Shown here piece by piece: positions 17,456-26,000 of a DNA stretch of 64,000 nt (positions are counted from its first letter, which is position 1; each line of letters starts with the position of its first letter). The position numbers and the translations under genes were made by a program. The DNA is taken from NCBI GenBank assembly GCA_013416395.1, contig JACCEP010000014.1:1-64000 (forward strand). Reading direction: 5' to 3'. Below the pieces are notes generated by a model. It was not told where the DNA came from. It worked only from the letters and a program-made list of their open reading frames with translations, and ran no database searches. This DNA is from Alcaligenaceae bacterium (lineage in GTDB: Bacteria; Pseudomonadota; Gammaproteobacteria; Burkholderiales; Burkholderiaceae_B).

Positions 17456-18367
17456 TTAGCTGATTAAAGCCGCTGCGTCGGTAAAACATTTTCTTAACCA
17501 GCAATGGCCATCGTCGAACTGTGCTCTGGCGTGCCAAGCCATGCCCAAGTTGAAGGGCGGGATATCGAAAGGAAGATCAAGAATGTCGATAATCGACGAA
17601 TAACGCTTGAGTAACTGAATGGGAAGCGTTGCCACACATTCGCTGTGAGCGAGCACCACCGCTATCTGGTTGTAATTCGGCACGACGACAATAACATTTC
17701 GGGATTTGTGCAGCGTCGCGAGAACGTCGTCTACCGGGCTATGGAATTGAGCAGTCTGTGACACCATTACATGAGGTAGTGCACAGTATTCGCCGAGCGT
17801 TGCACACGTATTGCCCCGAGGGTGTCCGATTTTTTGGGCCATCCGGAAATGGTCGCTGAGCAAAAAACGGACTTTCAGCGAATCTGGCGCTTTGGCGATA
17901 TCACCCAAAAAGAGATCGACCTCACCACGCTCCATTTGCTCGGGCAGTTGAGCGCTGGTTGCAGGGATGACTGCAATGCGTAAACTGGGATTATGCTGAG
18001 CGACCACAGCTTCCAGAGCGCCCAGGCCGACCATGGTGAAGACGCTGTCATGTGCAGCGACGACGAATGTACGACTGGCAGTGGCTGGGTCGAACAACGG
18101 AACAGAGTAGACCGCGTCGCGTAGATGGGCCAATGCATCTCTTAAACGTGGCCGAAGATCAATGGCGCGTTGCGTAGGCACCATTCCACGGCCGCTCTCT
18201 GATGGAACCAGAAGGCGATCATTGAAGAGGTCTCGAAGGCGCACGAGCTGCCCTGAAAGCGCGGATTGGCTTATGTTCAGACGCTTGGCCGCCCGAGTGA
18301 CATTAAGCTCGTCAAGTAAAACATCGAGTGAGATCAGTAGCGGAAGGTCAGAACGCTTTATATCCAT
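17456..18367 (-). CDS. LysR-family transcriptional regulator
   Basis: This 303-residue protein has an N-terminal LysR helix-turn-helix (LLDELNVTRAAKRLNISQSA) and a C-terminal periplasmic-binding-like effector domain, in the NodD/PcpR-like branch. ATG 18367 (MDIKRSDLPLL) is preferred over the upstream ATG 18397 because it matches the usual start of this family. It is divergent from a secreted metallo-beta-lactamase-fold gene and probably controls it. Confidence 0.84.
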   Translation of the reverse strand: MDIKRSDLPLLISLDVLLDELNVTRAAKRLNISQSALSGQLVRLRDLFNDRLLVPSESGRGMVPTQRAIDLRPRLRDALAHLRDAVYSVPLFDPATASRTFVVAAHDSVFTMVGLGALEAVVAQHNPSLRIAVIPATSAQLPEQMERGEVDLFLGDIAKAPDSLKVRFLLSDHFRMAQKIGHPRGNTCATLGEYCALPHVMVSQTAQFHSPVDDVLATLHKSRNVIVVVPNYNQIAVVLAHSECVATLPIQLLKRYSSIIDILDLPFDIPPFNLGMAWHARAQFDDGHCWLRKCFTDAAALIS

Positions 18368-18373
18368 ATAGGT

Positions 18374-18386
18374 GATACCTCGTATC
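18374..18386. promoter_or_regulatory. Candidate LysR box GATAC-N3-GTATC
   Basis: A perfect 5+5 inverted repeat with a 3-bp spacer lies 7 bp upstream of the LysR start, in the 180-bp region shared with the divergent hydrolase gene. LysR regulators normally bind interrupted palindromes containing ATAC/GTAT. This position fits negative autoregulation. Confidence 0.4.
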
Positions 18387-18547
18387 GGGAAATTCAACTA
18401 ACTGTCGGCGCGGATCAAGCGTAGATTAGGACATGTTTTTTTAACACGGGACACCATCATGATTAGCTTTTATTACCACCCTTCGCCGAAATGGCCAATT
18501 GGCGACCTGTTCGCGACCAATAATTCTCAATTATTTTAGGAATACTA

Positions 18548-19540
18548 ATGCGTTATTACTTGCAACCGTTCGCCACTGCATTGACAGCGATGGCTTTGAT
18601 CACCAGCATATTTTCCGTTGCCGCGACAGCTTCCGAAGTACAAACGCCAAGCGCCGGGGCTGCAGCGCAGGCTCAGCAAAGTGGCGTTTATCGTTATCGT
18701 CTTGGTGACTTCCAAATCACGGCACTGTCCGACGGTACAGTTCCGCTGGATGTACACGATTTGCTCCAAGGCGTAAAAAAGGAATCTATTGATGGCCATC
18801 TGCGTCACGCTTTTCTAGCTAACCCCGTTGAGGAGTCGATCAATGCATTCGTGATCGATACAGGGAAAAGATTGGTTTTGGTGGATACCGGCGCGGGTGA
18901 TTTTTTTGGGCCTGAGGCAGGTGGAAAACTGATTGCTAATTTGAGAGCAGCTGGGTACGAACCGAGCCAGATCAGTGATGTCTTATTGACCCATGTTCAC
19001 ACCGACCACAGCGGCGGCCTGGTTCACAATGGCAACATTGTTTTTTCGAACGCAGTCATTCATGTGGGCAAACCGGACGTCGATTTTTTTCTTGACACTG
19101 CGAACCAGAATGGCGTCAATGGTTACCCAAAGGAATACTTCGAACAGGCAACCGCCTGCCTTACGCCTTATTTAAAATCTGGGCAGCTGCAGCCATTTTC
19201 AGGCCCCACACAAATTCTACCCGGCGTCCGTTCAGTCCCAACGCCGGGGCACACGCCTGGTCATAGTTTTTACCGTGTGGAGAGCAAAGGAGAATCCATT
19301 ACGTTTATTGGCGATCTTGTTCACGTTGAATCGATTCAGTTTGAAAAGCCCAAGGTCACCATACAGTTCGATGTGAATCAGGCCGAGGCTGCCAAGCAGC
19401 GCATCAAACAGTTTGGCATTTTCTCCAAGAGCCGTGAGCTGGTAGCGGGTGCACATTTTCCTTTTCCAGGTATTGGCCACGTAGACACAAATAATCACGA
19501 CGCCTATCGGTTCGTAGCTGCCAATTACAGGAACAGGTAG
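18548..19540 (+). CDS. Secreted metallo-beta-lactamase-fold hydrolase
   Basis: This 330-residue protein has a signal peptide (about 28 residues, cleavage after ATA) and then a metallo-beta-lactamase fold. The metal motif HVHTDH is at residues 149-154, followed by the later ligands in TPGHTPGH, FIGDLVH and AGAHFPFPG. It resembles MBL-fold lactonases/phosphotriesterase-like quorum-quenching enzymes and the pesticide-type hydrolases exported to the periplasm. The substrate is not determined. AGGA sits 8 bp before the ATG. Confidence 0.82.
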   Translation: MRYYLQPFATALTAMALITSIFSVAATASEVQTPSAGAAAQAQQSGVYRYRLGDFQITALSDGTVPLDVHDLLQGVKKESIDGHLRHAFLANPVEESINAFVIDTGKRLVLVDTGAGDFFGPEAGGKLIANLRAAGYEPSQISDVLLTHVHTDHSGGLVHNGNIVFSNAVIHVGKPDVDFFLDTANQNGVNGYPKEYFEQATACLTPYLKSGQLQPFSGPTQILPGVRSVPTPGHTPGHSFYRVESKGESITFIGDLVHVESIQFEKPKVTIQFDVNQAEAAKQRIKQFGIFSKSRELVAGAHFPFPGIGHVDTNNHDAYRFVAANYRNR

Positions 19541-19669
19541 GCGTTGTTCAATCATGCTGCTCCTGATTTGAATCCTGGCCTCTATCAGGGCGATCTTATG
19601 GCCAGGGTTCGCACTGCACCGGATGATGACCATGACTTCTAGTCGATACTATATTTATTTGGAGCATGC

Positions 19670-20197
19670 ATGAAATACCTTAAAGGCTACCCATCCGACC
19701 TGCAGGCCAAAGTGCAGCTGCTGGTCGAGCGCGGGCAACTGGGTGACGTATTACGCAACCGTTATCCGACCAGCCATTCGGTGCGTACTGACAAAGCGTT
19801 GTACGACTATGTTGTAGGCTTGAAGAACGAATACATTCGCAACGGTGCGCCCATCAGCAAGGTCGCATTCGACAGCAAAATGCAAGTAATTGCCCACGCC
19901 TTGGGCACGCACACCACCATTTCGCGGGTGCAGGGCATGAAGCTCAAAACCAAGCGCGAGATACGCATAGCCACGGTGTTTCGCGCTGCACCCGAAGAAT
20001 TCCTGAAAATGATTACCGTGCACGAGCTGGCGCATTTAAAGGAAAAGGAACATAACAAGGCGTTCTACAACCTGTGCGAACGAATGGAACCGAATTACCA
20101 TCAGTATGAATTTGACCTGCGCTTGTACCTGACGCATCTGGACTTGCCTGATGGTCAGGGTTTGTGGGTGGCCGGCACCCCAAAAGCAGAGCACTAA
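19670..20197 (+). CDS. ygjP: YgjP-type zinc metallopeptidase (M48-like)
   Basis: This 175-residue protein matches E. coli YgjP along its full length: an opening LKGYPSDLQAKVQ, the zinc motif HELAH at residues 118-122 with a third His-containing segment EKEHNKAFY, and a C-terminal PNYHQYEFDLRLYLTHL. The family is a stand-alone metalloprotease (WLM/SprT-like) of uncertain substrate. GGAG lies just upstream. It appears monocistronic. Confidence 0.85.
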   Translation: MKYLKGYPSDLQAKVQLLVERGQLGDVLRNRYPTSHSVRTDKALYDYVVGLKNEYIRNGAPISKVAFDSKMQVIAHALGTHTTISRVQGMKLKTKREIRIATVFRAAPEEFLKMITVHELAHLKEKEHNKAFYNLCERMEPNYHQYEFDLRLYLTHLDLPDGQGLWVAGTPKAEH

Positions 20198-20293
20198 TCT
20201 GGCTGTTGGTAAATCGTGAAGTTTGGCCCAAATGCCTTTAACACAGTGTGCAGCCAAGACCATTGCCCGCACACTGCTTACGCGAGGCTTTTA

Positions 20294-20863
20294 TTAACGG
20301 TTGGCGGGTGTGAATCCGTCGCGGTTGGGCATTTGAACTTTGGGCATGGAGTCCTGATCAAGTGTTGCATCAGCCGGAATGATATGTGCCTGAGAAAGAA
20401 TATAGGCTGATACTGCGTAGACATCATCGTCCGACATGCTGTTTGGCGTCGTGAACGGCATCGCCCTTTTAATGTAATCAAACAGCGTTGTGGCATAAGG
20501 CCAGTAGCTTTCCACTGTTTTAATGGGCGCCTGGACACCGTCTTTAATGGTCAGTGAACCACGCCCGCCGATTAGCCGGTCGCCTATCCCTCCTTCTAAT
20601 TTTGCGCCATGACAGGCCAGGCATTGCTGCATGTAAATTTTTTCGCCCTGCATGACCGTGCCGGTGCCTTTGGGCATCCCGCGACCATCGGGCAAGGGCG
20701 ACGTGAACGCTTTAAGATCGGCCTCGGTAATGTTGGTGCCAAATCCGTAAGCGTGATTGGTGGCCGTTTGTGTCTTGGTGTCTTGCGCGACAGCGCCAGT
20801 CGACCAAAGGCCGGCCAGCGCCAGGGTGGCACAGGCGAGCCCGGTTTTAGTAGTGATGTACAT
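20294..20863 (-). CDS. Periplasmic cytochrome c, electron acceptor of the sulfite dehydrogenase
   Basis: This 189-residue protein has a signal peptide (cut after AVA, about residue 26) and one haem-binding CLACH at residues 81-85, with a likely Met axial ligand in RAMPF. Its start overlaps the upstream soxC stop by 17 bp, so the two are translationally coupled. In SoxCD systems the partner SoxD is larger, with two haems; here it is short with one, closer to SorB. ATG 20863 (MYITTKTG) is chosen over an upstream frame extension because it begins the signal peptide. Confidence 0.82.
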   Translation of the reverse strand: MYITTKTGLACATLALAGLWSTGAVAQDTKTQTATNHAYGFGTNITEADLKAFTSPLPDGRGMPKGTGTVMQGEKIYMQQCLACHGAKLEGGIGDRLIGGRGSLTIKDGVQAPIKTVESYWPYATTLFDYIKRAMPFTTPNSMSDDDVYAVSAYILSQAHIIPADATLDQDSMPKVQMPNRDGFTPANR

Positions 20864-22232
20864 TTGACACCTCCCCGGTTGCGGCAACCTTCCAGCTTTG
20901 AATACCGTTTAAGTGGTAGACCGATGACAGTCCGCGTTCGTCGACAAGTTTTTTAATGGTGGGCTGAACGTAACCGGTATCGTCGGTGCAGCGGCTTTGT
21001 AAAATGGCCTCTTTTCCGTCCCATTCCCAAGGCAATGAAAAGCGGGTATGGCATATGGGCAGAACCGGGCCGTGCAATACGGCGTCGTGCCATGTTTTAC
21101 CGCCGTCGGCCGTCACTTCCACGCGCGTGATCGTGCCTTGGCCTGACCACGCCAAGCCGGTAATTTCATAAAACCCAGGTTTTTGCAGCAGCATTTCGCC
21201 TGACGGGTAGGTAATAACAGATTTGGGCTGCATGCCGAACGAAAACTGCAGGGCTGTGCCGTCGGGCAGCAGGTCGGTGTATTTAGCTGTTTCTTCCCGC
21301 GTCATGAAAGGCTTGTCGGAAACCTCTAAACGGCGCAGCCACTTGATGCACATATTGCCTTCGTAGCCAGGAACGATCAGACGCACGGGATAGCCTTGCT
21401 CCGGGCGTATTGCCTCGCCGTTCTGGCCGTATGCCAACATGCAGTCTTTAAGGGCTTTTTCAATTGGAATGCTACGCGTCATGACCGCGGCGTCGCCACC
21501 TTCGGCCAACAGCCACTTGGCACCAGGGCGCAGGCCGGCTTCATTTAAGATTGTTGATAGTGGCACCCCCGTCCACTCTGAGGTTGAGGTCAGCCCATGC
21601 GTGCCTTGAACGGTTTTAAGCGTGGGCTTGGCCCATTCGGTCAATCCGTTGCCCGAGCATTCCAGGAACATGATGCGTGACACAACGGGATAGCGCTTAA
21701 TGTCGGACATCGAAAACTTTTTGGCCTGCTTGACCATGCCGTGCACATAGAGCAAATGTTTGCTGGGATCTATGGTTGCAATACCTCCGTGGTGCCGCTC
21801 GTAATGCAGGCCCGATGGCGTGATGATGCCCATGCTGTTTTGCAGAGGGGTAAAGCTCCAGGAGGATTCTGTTGTTTTGGTTGCATAGCGCGTACGCACT
21901 TCGGTTTCAAACTGTGAGCGAAAACCATAGCCGCCGTCGTCGGTGGCCACCCCTACCCCTTGTGTTTTGGTTGCATCAGACGGAACCGGGCGCTCTTTGG
22001 AACCAGGAGAGGCAGCAAACGCGGTCTGGGCGCCTGCAACCCCCATGCTCGCGATGGCCCCTAGCATGAAGCGTCTGCGTGGTGGCGCTTTAGTTTCGTC
22101 TGATTGCCCGCGAAAGTATGGCGACTGCGGATCTTGTTGTTCGACTTCAAGAAAGTGTTGCTCTTGCTGCTGCAGTAATTCTGGTTTTATTTTTATTGAA
22201 AAAGGTTGTTTGCTGCTCCGAGATTTATTCAT
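20847..22232 (-). CDS. soxC: Molybdenum sulfite dehydrogenase, SoxC/SorA family
   Basis: This 461-residue molybdopterin oxidoreductase has a Tat signal (RRRFMLGAIASMG at residues 52-64) preceded by an unusually long polar leader of about 50 residues. The molybdenum-ligating Cys is in FLECSGNG (about C192). The C-terminal dimerisation domain has the family sequence ITRVEVTADGGKTW. It oxidises sulfite, or acts in the Sox thiosulfate complex, in the periplasm and passes electrons to the cytochrome c encoded next. No other sox genes are in the window, so a stand-alone sulfite:cytochrome c oxidoreductase role is more likely than a full Sox pathway. Confidence 0.85.
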   Translation of the reverse strand: MNKSRSSKQPFSIKIKPELLQQQEQHFLEVEQQDPQSPYFRGQSDETKAPPRRRFMLGAIASMGVAGAQTAFAASPGSKERPVPSDATKTQGVGVATDDGGYGFRSQFETEVRTRYATKTTESSWSFTPLQNSMGIITPSGLHYERHHGGIATIDPSKHLLYVHGMVKQAKKFSMSDIKRYPVVSRIMFLECSGNGLTEWAKPTLKTVQGTHGLTSTSEWTGVPLSTILNEAGLRPGAKWLLAEGGDAAVMTRSIPIEKALKDCMLAYGQNGEAIRPEQGYPVRLIVPGYEGNMCIKWLRRLEVSDKPFMTREETAKYTDLLPDGTALQFSFGMQPKSVITYPSGEMLLQKPGFYEITGLAWSGQGTITRVEVTADGGKTWHDAVLHGPVLPICHTRFSLPWEWDGKEAILQSRCTDDTGYVQPTIKKLVDERGLSSVYHLNGIQSWKVAATGEVSNVHHY

Positions 22233-22529
22233 ATAACACTCCGTAAAACAGATTCTGCCAGGACGGAAAAGATTACTGAACTAAAGTGGGGATATACAGC
22301 GACTGCGATAAAGAAGAATAGCTATAGGCTTTGGCGGGATATTAAAATGGCAAAGAGAGCCTTTTAATAGTAAAGATATTACTTGGCATAACTGCCAGAC
22401 TCAAGGTTGAATGAATACTTCGAGCTGAGGGTGGGGCAAACATGGCCACTCCTTAGCCAGACACACTCAAAGTCAGCTCACGATAGAGATAAGCCAACTC
22501 GTCTCAACCTTACATTGCAAAACCAAACG

Positions 22530-23162
22530 TTAATCAATGTTTAAGGGAGGCGACGACGGACTTTGGTTGGCGCCTATTCCCTGCAAGACCGTATCCACTA
22601 TCGTAAGAATGTAGTCATCCATATGCCCGGCAAAGCGATCACGCAGATGGGCGGGTGTGTTGCGAACATGATTTGACACTGCCCCAGCAATCAAATCTGC
22701 GACGAGCGCGATCGAGGTTCCCGAGGGAAGTTCGCCACGTTCGATGCCACGGCGGATGAGTGCTCGGGTGCTGCGCGAGTGGTCTGGGTAGGGCTTCGCG
22801 CCCAGCGCCTTACGCAAGTCAGGGTAGAAGCGTGCGTCTATAGTAAGTCGGTAGGTGAGTACCCCTTCGTCAGTTTCCAGGTGCGCATGCCAGCGCCGAG
22901 CGAACTCGATGAGATCAGTGCGTACATGCCCGGTGTCGATGCCTGCGATGAAGTCTGTCCGCGACTGAACGAGTTCGAAGAGTAGCTGAGCCTTGTTGTG
23001 CCAGCGCAGATATAAAGATCCTTTACCGACTTTGGATCGCCTGGCGATCTCATCAAAGTTGAAGCCAGCCCACCCGCGTTTGGCGTAAAGCGCGCAGGCC
23101 GCTACGAAAACTCTCTGCTCTAGACCGCCCGTTCGAGGACGTCCGACAGGTCTTGATTCCAT
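22530..23162 (-). CDS. TetR-family transcriptional regulator
   Basis: This 210-residue protein has an N-terminal TetR helix-turn-helix (FDEIARRSKVGKGSLYLRW) and a C-terminal TetR_C-like ligand domain. It is divergent from the receptor/aldehyde dehydrogenase/alcohol dehydrogenase operon starting at 23295, which is its likely target. A perfect inverted repeat lies between them. The inducer is unknown. Confidence 0.84.
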   Translation of the reverse strand: MESRPVGRPRTGGLEQRVFVAACALYAKRGWAGFNFDEIARRSKVGKGSLYLRWHNKAQLLFELVQSRTDFIAGIDTGHVRTDLIEFARRWHAHLETDEGVLTYRLTIDARFYPDLRKALGAKPYPDHSRSTRALIRRGIERGELPSGTSIALVADLIAGAVSNHVRNTPAHLRDRFAGHMDDYILTIVDTVLQGIGANQSPSSPPLNID

Positions 23163-23211
23163 GTGTGAGCTCCTGTTTTCGGATTACATTAGAAGGTCGT
23201 TATTTTTTTTG

Positions 23212-23224
23212 GACGGAAACCGTC
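23212..23224. promoter_or_regulatory. Candidate TetR operator GACGG-N3-CCGTC
   Basis: A perfect 5+5 inverted repeat, GACGG-AAA-CCGTC, lies in the 132-bp region between the TetR start (23162) and the receptor start (23295). It is preceded by T8 (23202-23209) and followed by an A/T-rich stretch with A9. The position fits a shared operator for both divergent transcripts. Confidence 0.45.
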
Positions 23225-23294
23225 AGGAAATGATAGACTAAAAAAAAATTAAAAAACATTGTTAATTAAATTTATAACAATCAAAGGAGTAGAC

Positions 23295-24518
23295 ATGAGA
23301 CTAAATGTGATAATGGCCGGGTTACTGACGATTATGGGAACCGGAGCGGCACTCGCAGCAACTCCGGGGATTTCAGATGACGTCATAAAAATCGGCGTCA
23401 TGACCGACTTGAGTGGGCCCTATTCGGCAACCGGCGGACGCGGATCTGTAGTCGCGACAGAGATGGCCGTAGCCGAGTTTGGAGGGGAGATCAATGGCAA
23501 GAAAATAGAAATAATTACTGCTGACCACCAGGGCAAGCCTGATATCGCGGCAGGCACTGCGCGCAAGTGGCTAGACGTGGATCACGTTGACGTTATCACC
23601 GAAATCAACAACAGTGCCGTTGCGTTAAGCATCTACAACTTGGCAAAAGAAAAAAATGCTCTGGTGCTGGCAACCGGCCCTGCAAGCGATGCCCTAACGT
23701 ATACCAGTTGCATTCCAACAGGCATTCACTACACCTATGACACATTCGCCTTCGCCAACAGCTCGGTAAATGGCTTGGCACAAACCGGCAAGAAAGACTG
23801 GTTTATGATCGCCGCGGACTACGCGTTCGGGAAGGCAGGAGAAGAAGCCACCCGGGCTGCACTGGCCAAAGTGGGTGGAAAAGTGGTTGACGGGCTGAAA
23901 TTCCCACTCAATACGACCGACTTCTCGTCCTTCATTTTGTCGGCGCAAAGTTCCAATGCTTCGATAATTGGGCTGGTAAGTGCCGGTGCCGACACCGTCA
24001 ATGCGATTAAGGCTGCGAAAGAATTTGGCGTGACCCAGATTGTTGCGCCGCAGTTTCTCTTCATACAGGATGTGCATGCGCTCGGGCTGGAGACAGCACA
24101 AGGTGTGGTATTTGGAACAGCCTTTTATTGGGACAGAACCGCTGAAACACGCAAGTGGTCCGAAGAGTTCTACAAGAGGATGAATCAGACATCGATGCCG
24201 TCACAGGAGCATGCAGGCCAGTACTCGGCGGTTTATCAGTATTTGAAATCAATTAAGGCATTGGGCACAGACGATGCACGAGCGATCGTCGCCGATTGGC
24301 GTGGAAAGCCGATCAATGACATGTTTGCGCAAAATGGTCATCTGCGCGAAGACGGCCGCTTTGTGCACGATATGTACGTGGCCAAAGTGAAGTCTCCGGC
24401 TGAATCGAAAGCGCCGTGGGACTATTACGACATCATCGCGACCGTGCCGGGTGATCAGGCGTTTCGACCCATGGATCAAGGGAAATGCGACCTGAAAGCT
24501 CAAGCGTTGGGGAAATAA
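23295..24518 (+). CDS. ABC transporter substrate-binding protein, LivK/Peripla_BP_6 type
   Basis: This 407-residue exported receptor has a signal peptide cut after ALA (about residue 23) and typical LivK-like blocks: DDVIKIGVMTDLSGPYSATG, GTARKWLDVDHVDVITE and the hinge around IAADYAFGK. AAAGGAG at 23283-23289 decides the ATG at 23295 over an upstream frame extension. It opens an operon with aldehyde and alcohol dehydrogenases. No permease or ATPase of the LivHMGF type is present nearby, so it either uses a transporter encoded elsewhere or serves as a sensor. Confidence 0.85.
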   Translation: MRLNVIMAGLLTIMGTGAALAATPGISDDVIKIGVMTDLSGPYSATGGRGSVVATEMAVAEFGGEINGKKIEIITADHQGKPDIAAGTARKWLDVDHVDVITEINNSAVALSIYNLAKEKNALVLATGPASDALTYTSCIPTGIHYTYDTFAFANSSVNGLAQTGKKDWFMIAADYAFGKAGEEATRAALAKVGGKVVDGLKFPLNTTDFSSFILSAQSSNASIIGLVSAGADTVNAIKAAKEFGVTQIVAPQFLFIQDVHALGLETAQGVVFGTAFYWDRTAETRKWSEEFYKRMNQTSMPSQEHAGQYSAVYQYLKSIKALGTDDARAIVADWRGKPINDMFAQNGHLREDGRFVHDMYVAKVKSPAESKAPWDYYDIIATVPGDQAFRPMDQGKCDLKAQALGK

Positions 24519-24519
24519 T

Positions 24520-25983
24520 ATGTCGCAGCATGTGAACTATCCGAAGTTGGAAATGCTTATCGACGGGCAATGGCTTGATTGCACGGGGCGAGATTCCGAA
24601 CCCGTGATCAATCCTGCAACCGGTGAAACCATTGCTCAGTTGCCGCATGCAACGCAGGCTGACCTGGATCGTGCAGTGAAATCGGCGAGTGCGGCGCTCC
24701 CACTATGGCGAGCACGCGCGCTCGCAGAAAGAGTGGGTATTCTCAAACGTGCGGGGCAACTGATTCAGGAGCGCAGCGGAGAGATTGCGCGGTGGCTAAC
24801 CATGGACACCGGAAAACCGCTTAAAGAGGCGACCGGTGAAGTCATGGCTGCGGGCACGACACTTGAATGGTATGCAGAGGAAAGTCGGCGTCTTTACGGA
24901 AGGACGATCCCTGGTAAGAATCCGGAGCACATCCTTTCCGTCTTGCTGCAGCCCGTGGGGGTTTGTGCGGCTTTTTCTCCGTGGAATTTCCCTGCTACCT
25001 TGAGCGCACGAAAGATCGCAGGAGCGATCGCGGCAGGATGCAGCTTGGTTATAAAGCCCGCTGAAGAAACGCCATCTGCCGCCATCGCAGTCGCGCGCGC
25101 ACTGATGGACGCCGGGCTGCCCGCCGGCGTATTGAATGTTGTGTTCGGTGCACCCGCAGAGATATCAGACTACCTTCTGAGCAGGGACGAAATCCGGAAA
25201 TTCTCATTTACGGGTTCTACCGCCGTGGGGAAGATCCTGGCAGAAAAGGCAGCCCGAGGGTTGAAAAAGGCAACGCTAGAATTAGGTGGCCATGCTCCCA
25301 CGATCATCTGCGAAGACGCTGATCTTGAGAGTGTCGTGGAGGCTTTGGTACAGGCTAAATGTCGAACGGCAGGCCAGGTATGCATTGCTCCAACCCGGGT
25401 TATGGTTGCCGAGCCCCTCTACGAGAAATTCATCGCCGCGATAGTACCGAGGATGGAGCGCGTTCGGGTTGGTGATGGCCTGAACCCAGAGTCTGAAATG
25501 GGACCATTGATCGGGCCCAGGCGAGCCAACATCATGAAGGAGCTTGTTGAAGACGCCCAATCGAAAGGTGCTCGGGTCCTATGCGGCGGAAAGGCACCAG
25601 ACGCTCAGAAGCGTGGTTATTTCTGGATGCCGACGGTTCTGGCAGACGTGCCGCACGAGGCCCGTGTGATGAACGAAGAGCCGTTCGGGCCCATCATGCT
25701 CGTACAGAAATATAAAACACTGGACGACGCCATCAGCGAGGCGAATCGCCTCCCGTACGGTTTGGCTGCTTATGTATTCACGCAGAACAGCATCACACGC
25801 CGCAGGGTTGTGAACGAAATCGAAAGCGGCGCGATAGGCATTAATAGCTTTTATGTCTCTATGAACGAGGCCCCCTTTGGTGGAATCAAAGAGAGTGGCT
25901 ACGGTGTGGAAATGGGCAGCGAAGGCTTGCGAGAGTACCTGAACATTAAGTTGGTCAGTGAAGATTTTCTCGGGCTACGTTAG
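24520..25983 (+). CDS. NAD(P)-dependent aldehyde dehydrogenase (succinate-semialdehyde dehydrogenase-like)
   Basis: This 487-residue ALDH oxidises an aldehyde to the acid. Cofactor and catalytic motifs are present: FSPWNFP, FTGSTAVGK, catalytic Glu in LELGGHAP (about E254) and nucleophile Cys in AGQVCIAPTR (about C288). It begins two bases after the receptor stop, and the alcohol dehydrogenase follows after 17 bp, so alcohol-to-aldehyde-to-acid oxidation of one substrate is likely. The similarity is to the GabD group, but the true aldehyde is unknown. Confidence 0.87.
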   Translation: MSQHVNYPKLEMLIDGQWLDCTGRDSEPVINPATGETIAQLPHATQADLDRAVKSASAALPLWRARALAERVGILKRAGQLIQERSGEIARWLTMDTGKPLKEATGEVMAAGTTLEWYAEESRRLYGRTIPGKNPEHILSVLLQPVGVCAAFSPWNFPATLSARKIAGAIAAGCSLVIKPAEETPSAAIAVARALMDAGLPAGVLNVVFGAPAEISDYLLSRDEIRKFSFTGSTAVGKILAEKAARGLKKATLELGGHAPTIICEDADLESVVEALVQAKCRTAGQVCIAPTRVMVAEPLYEKFIAAIVPRMERVRVGDGLNPESEMGPLIGPRRANIMKELVEDAQSKGARVLCGGKAPDAQKRGYFWMPTVLADVPHEARVMNEEPFGPIMLVQKYKTLDDAISEANRLPYGLAAYVFTQNSITRRRVVNEIESGAIGINSFYVSMNEAPFGGIKESGYGVEMGSEGLREYLNIKLVSEDFLGLR

Positions 25984-26000
25984 GTTGAAAAGGAGCCACG

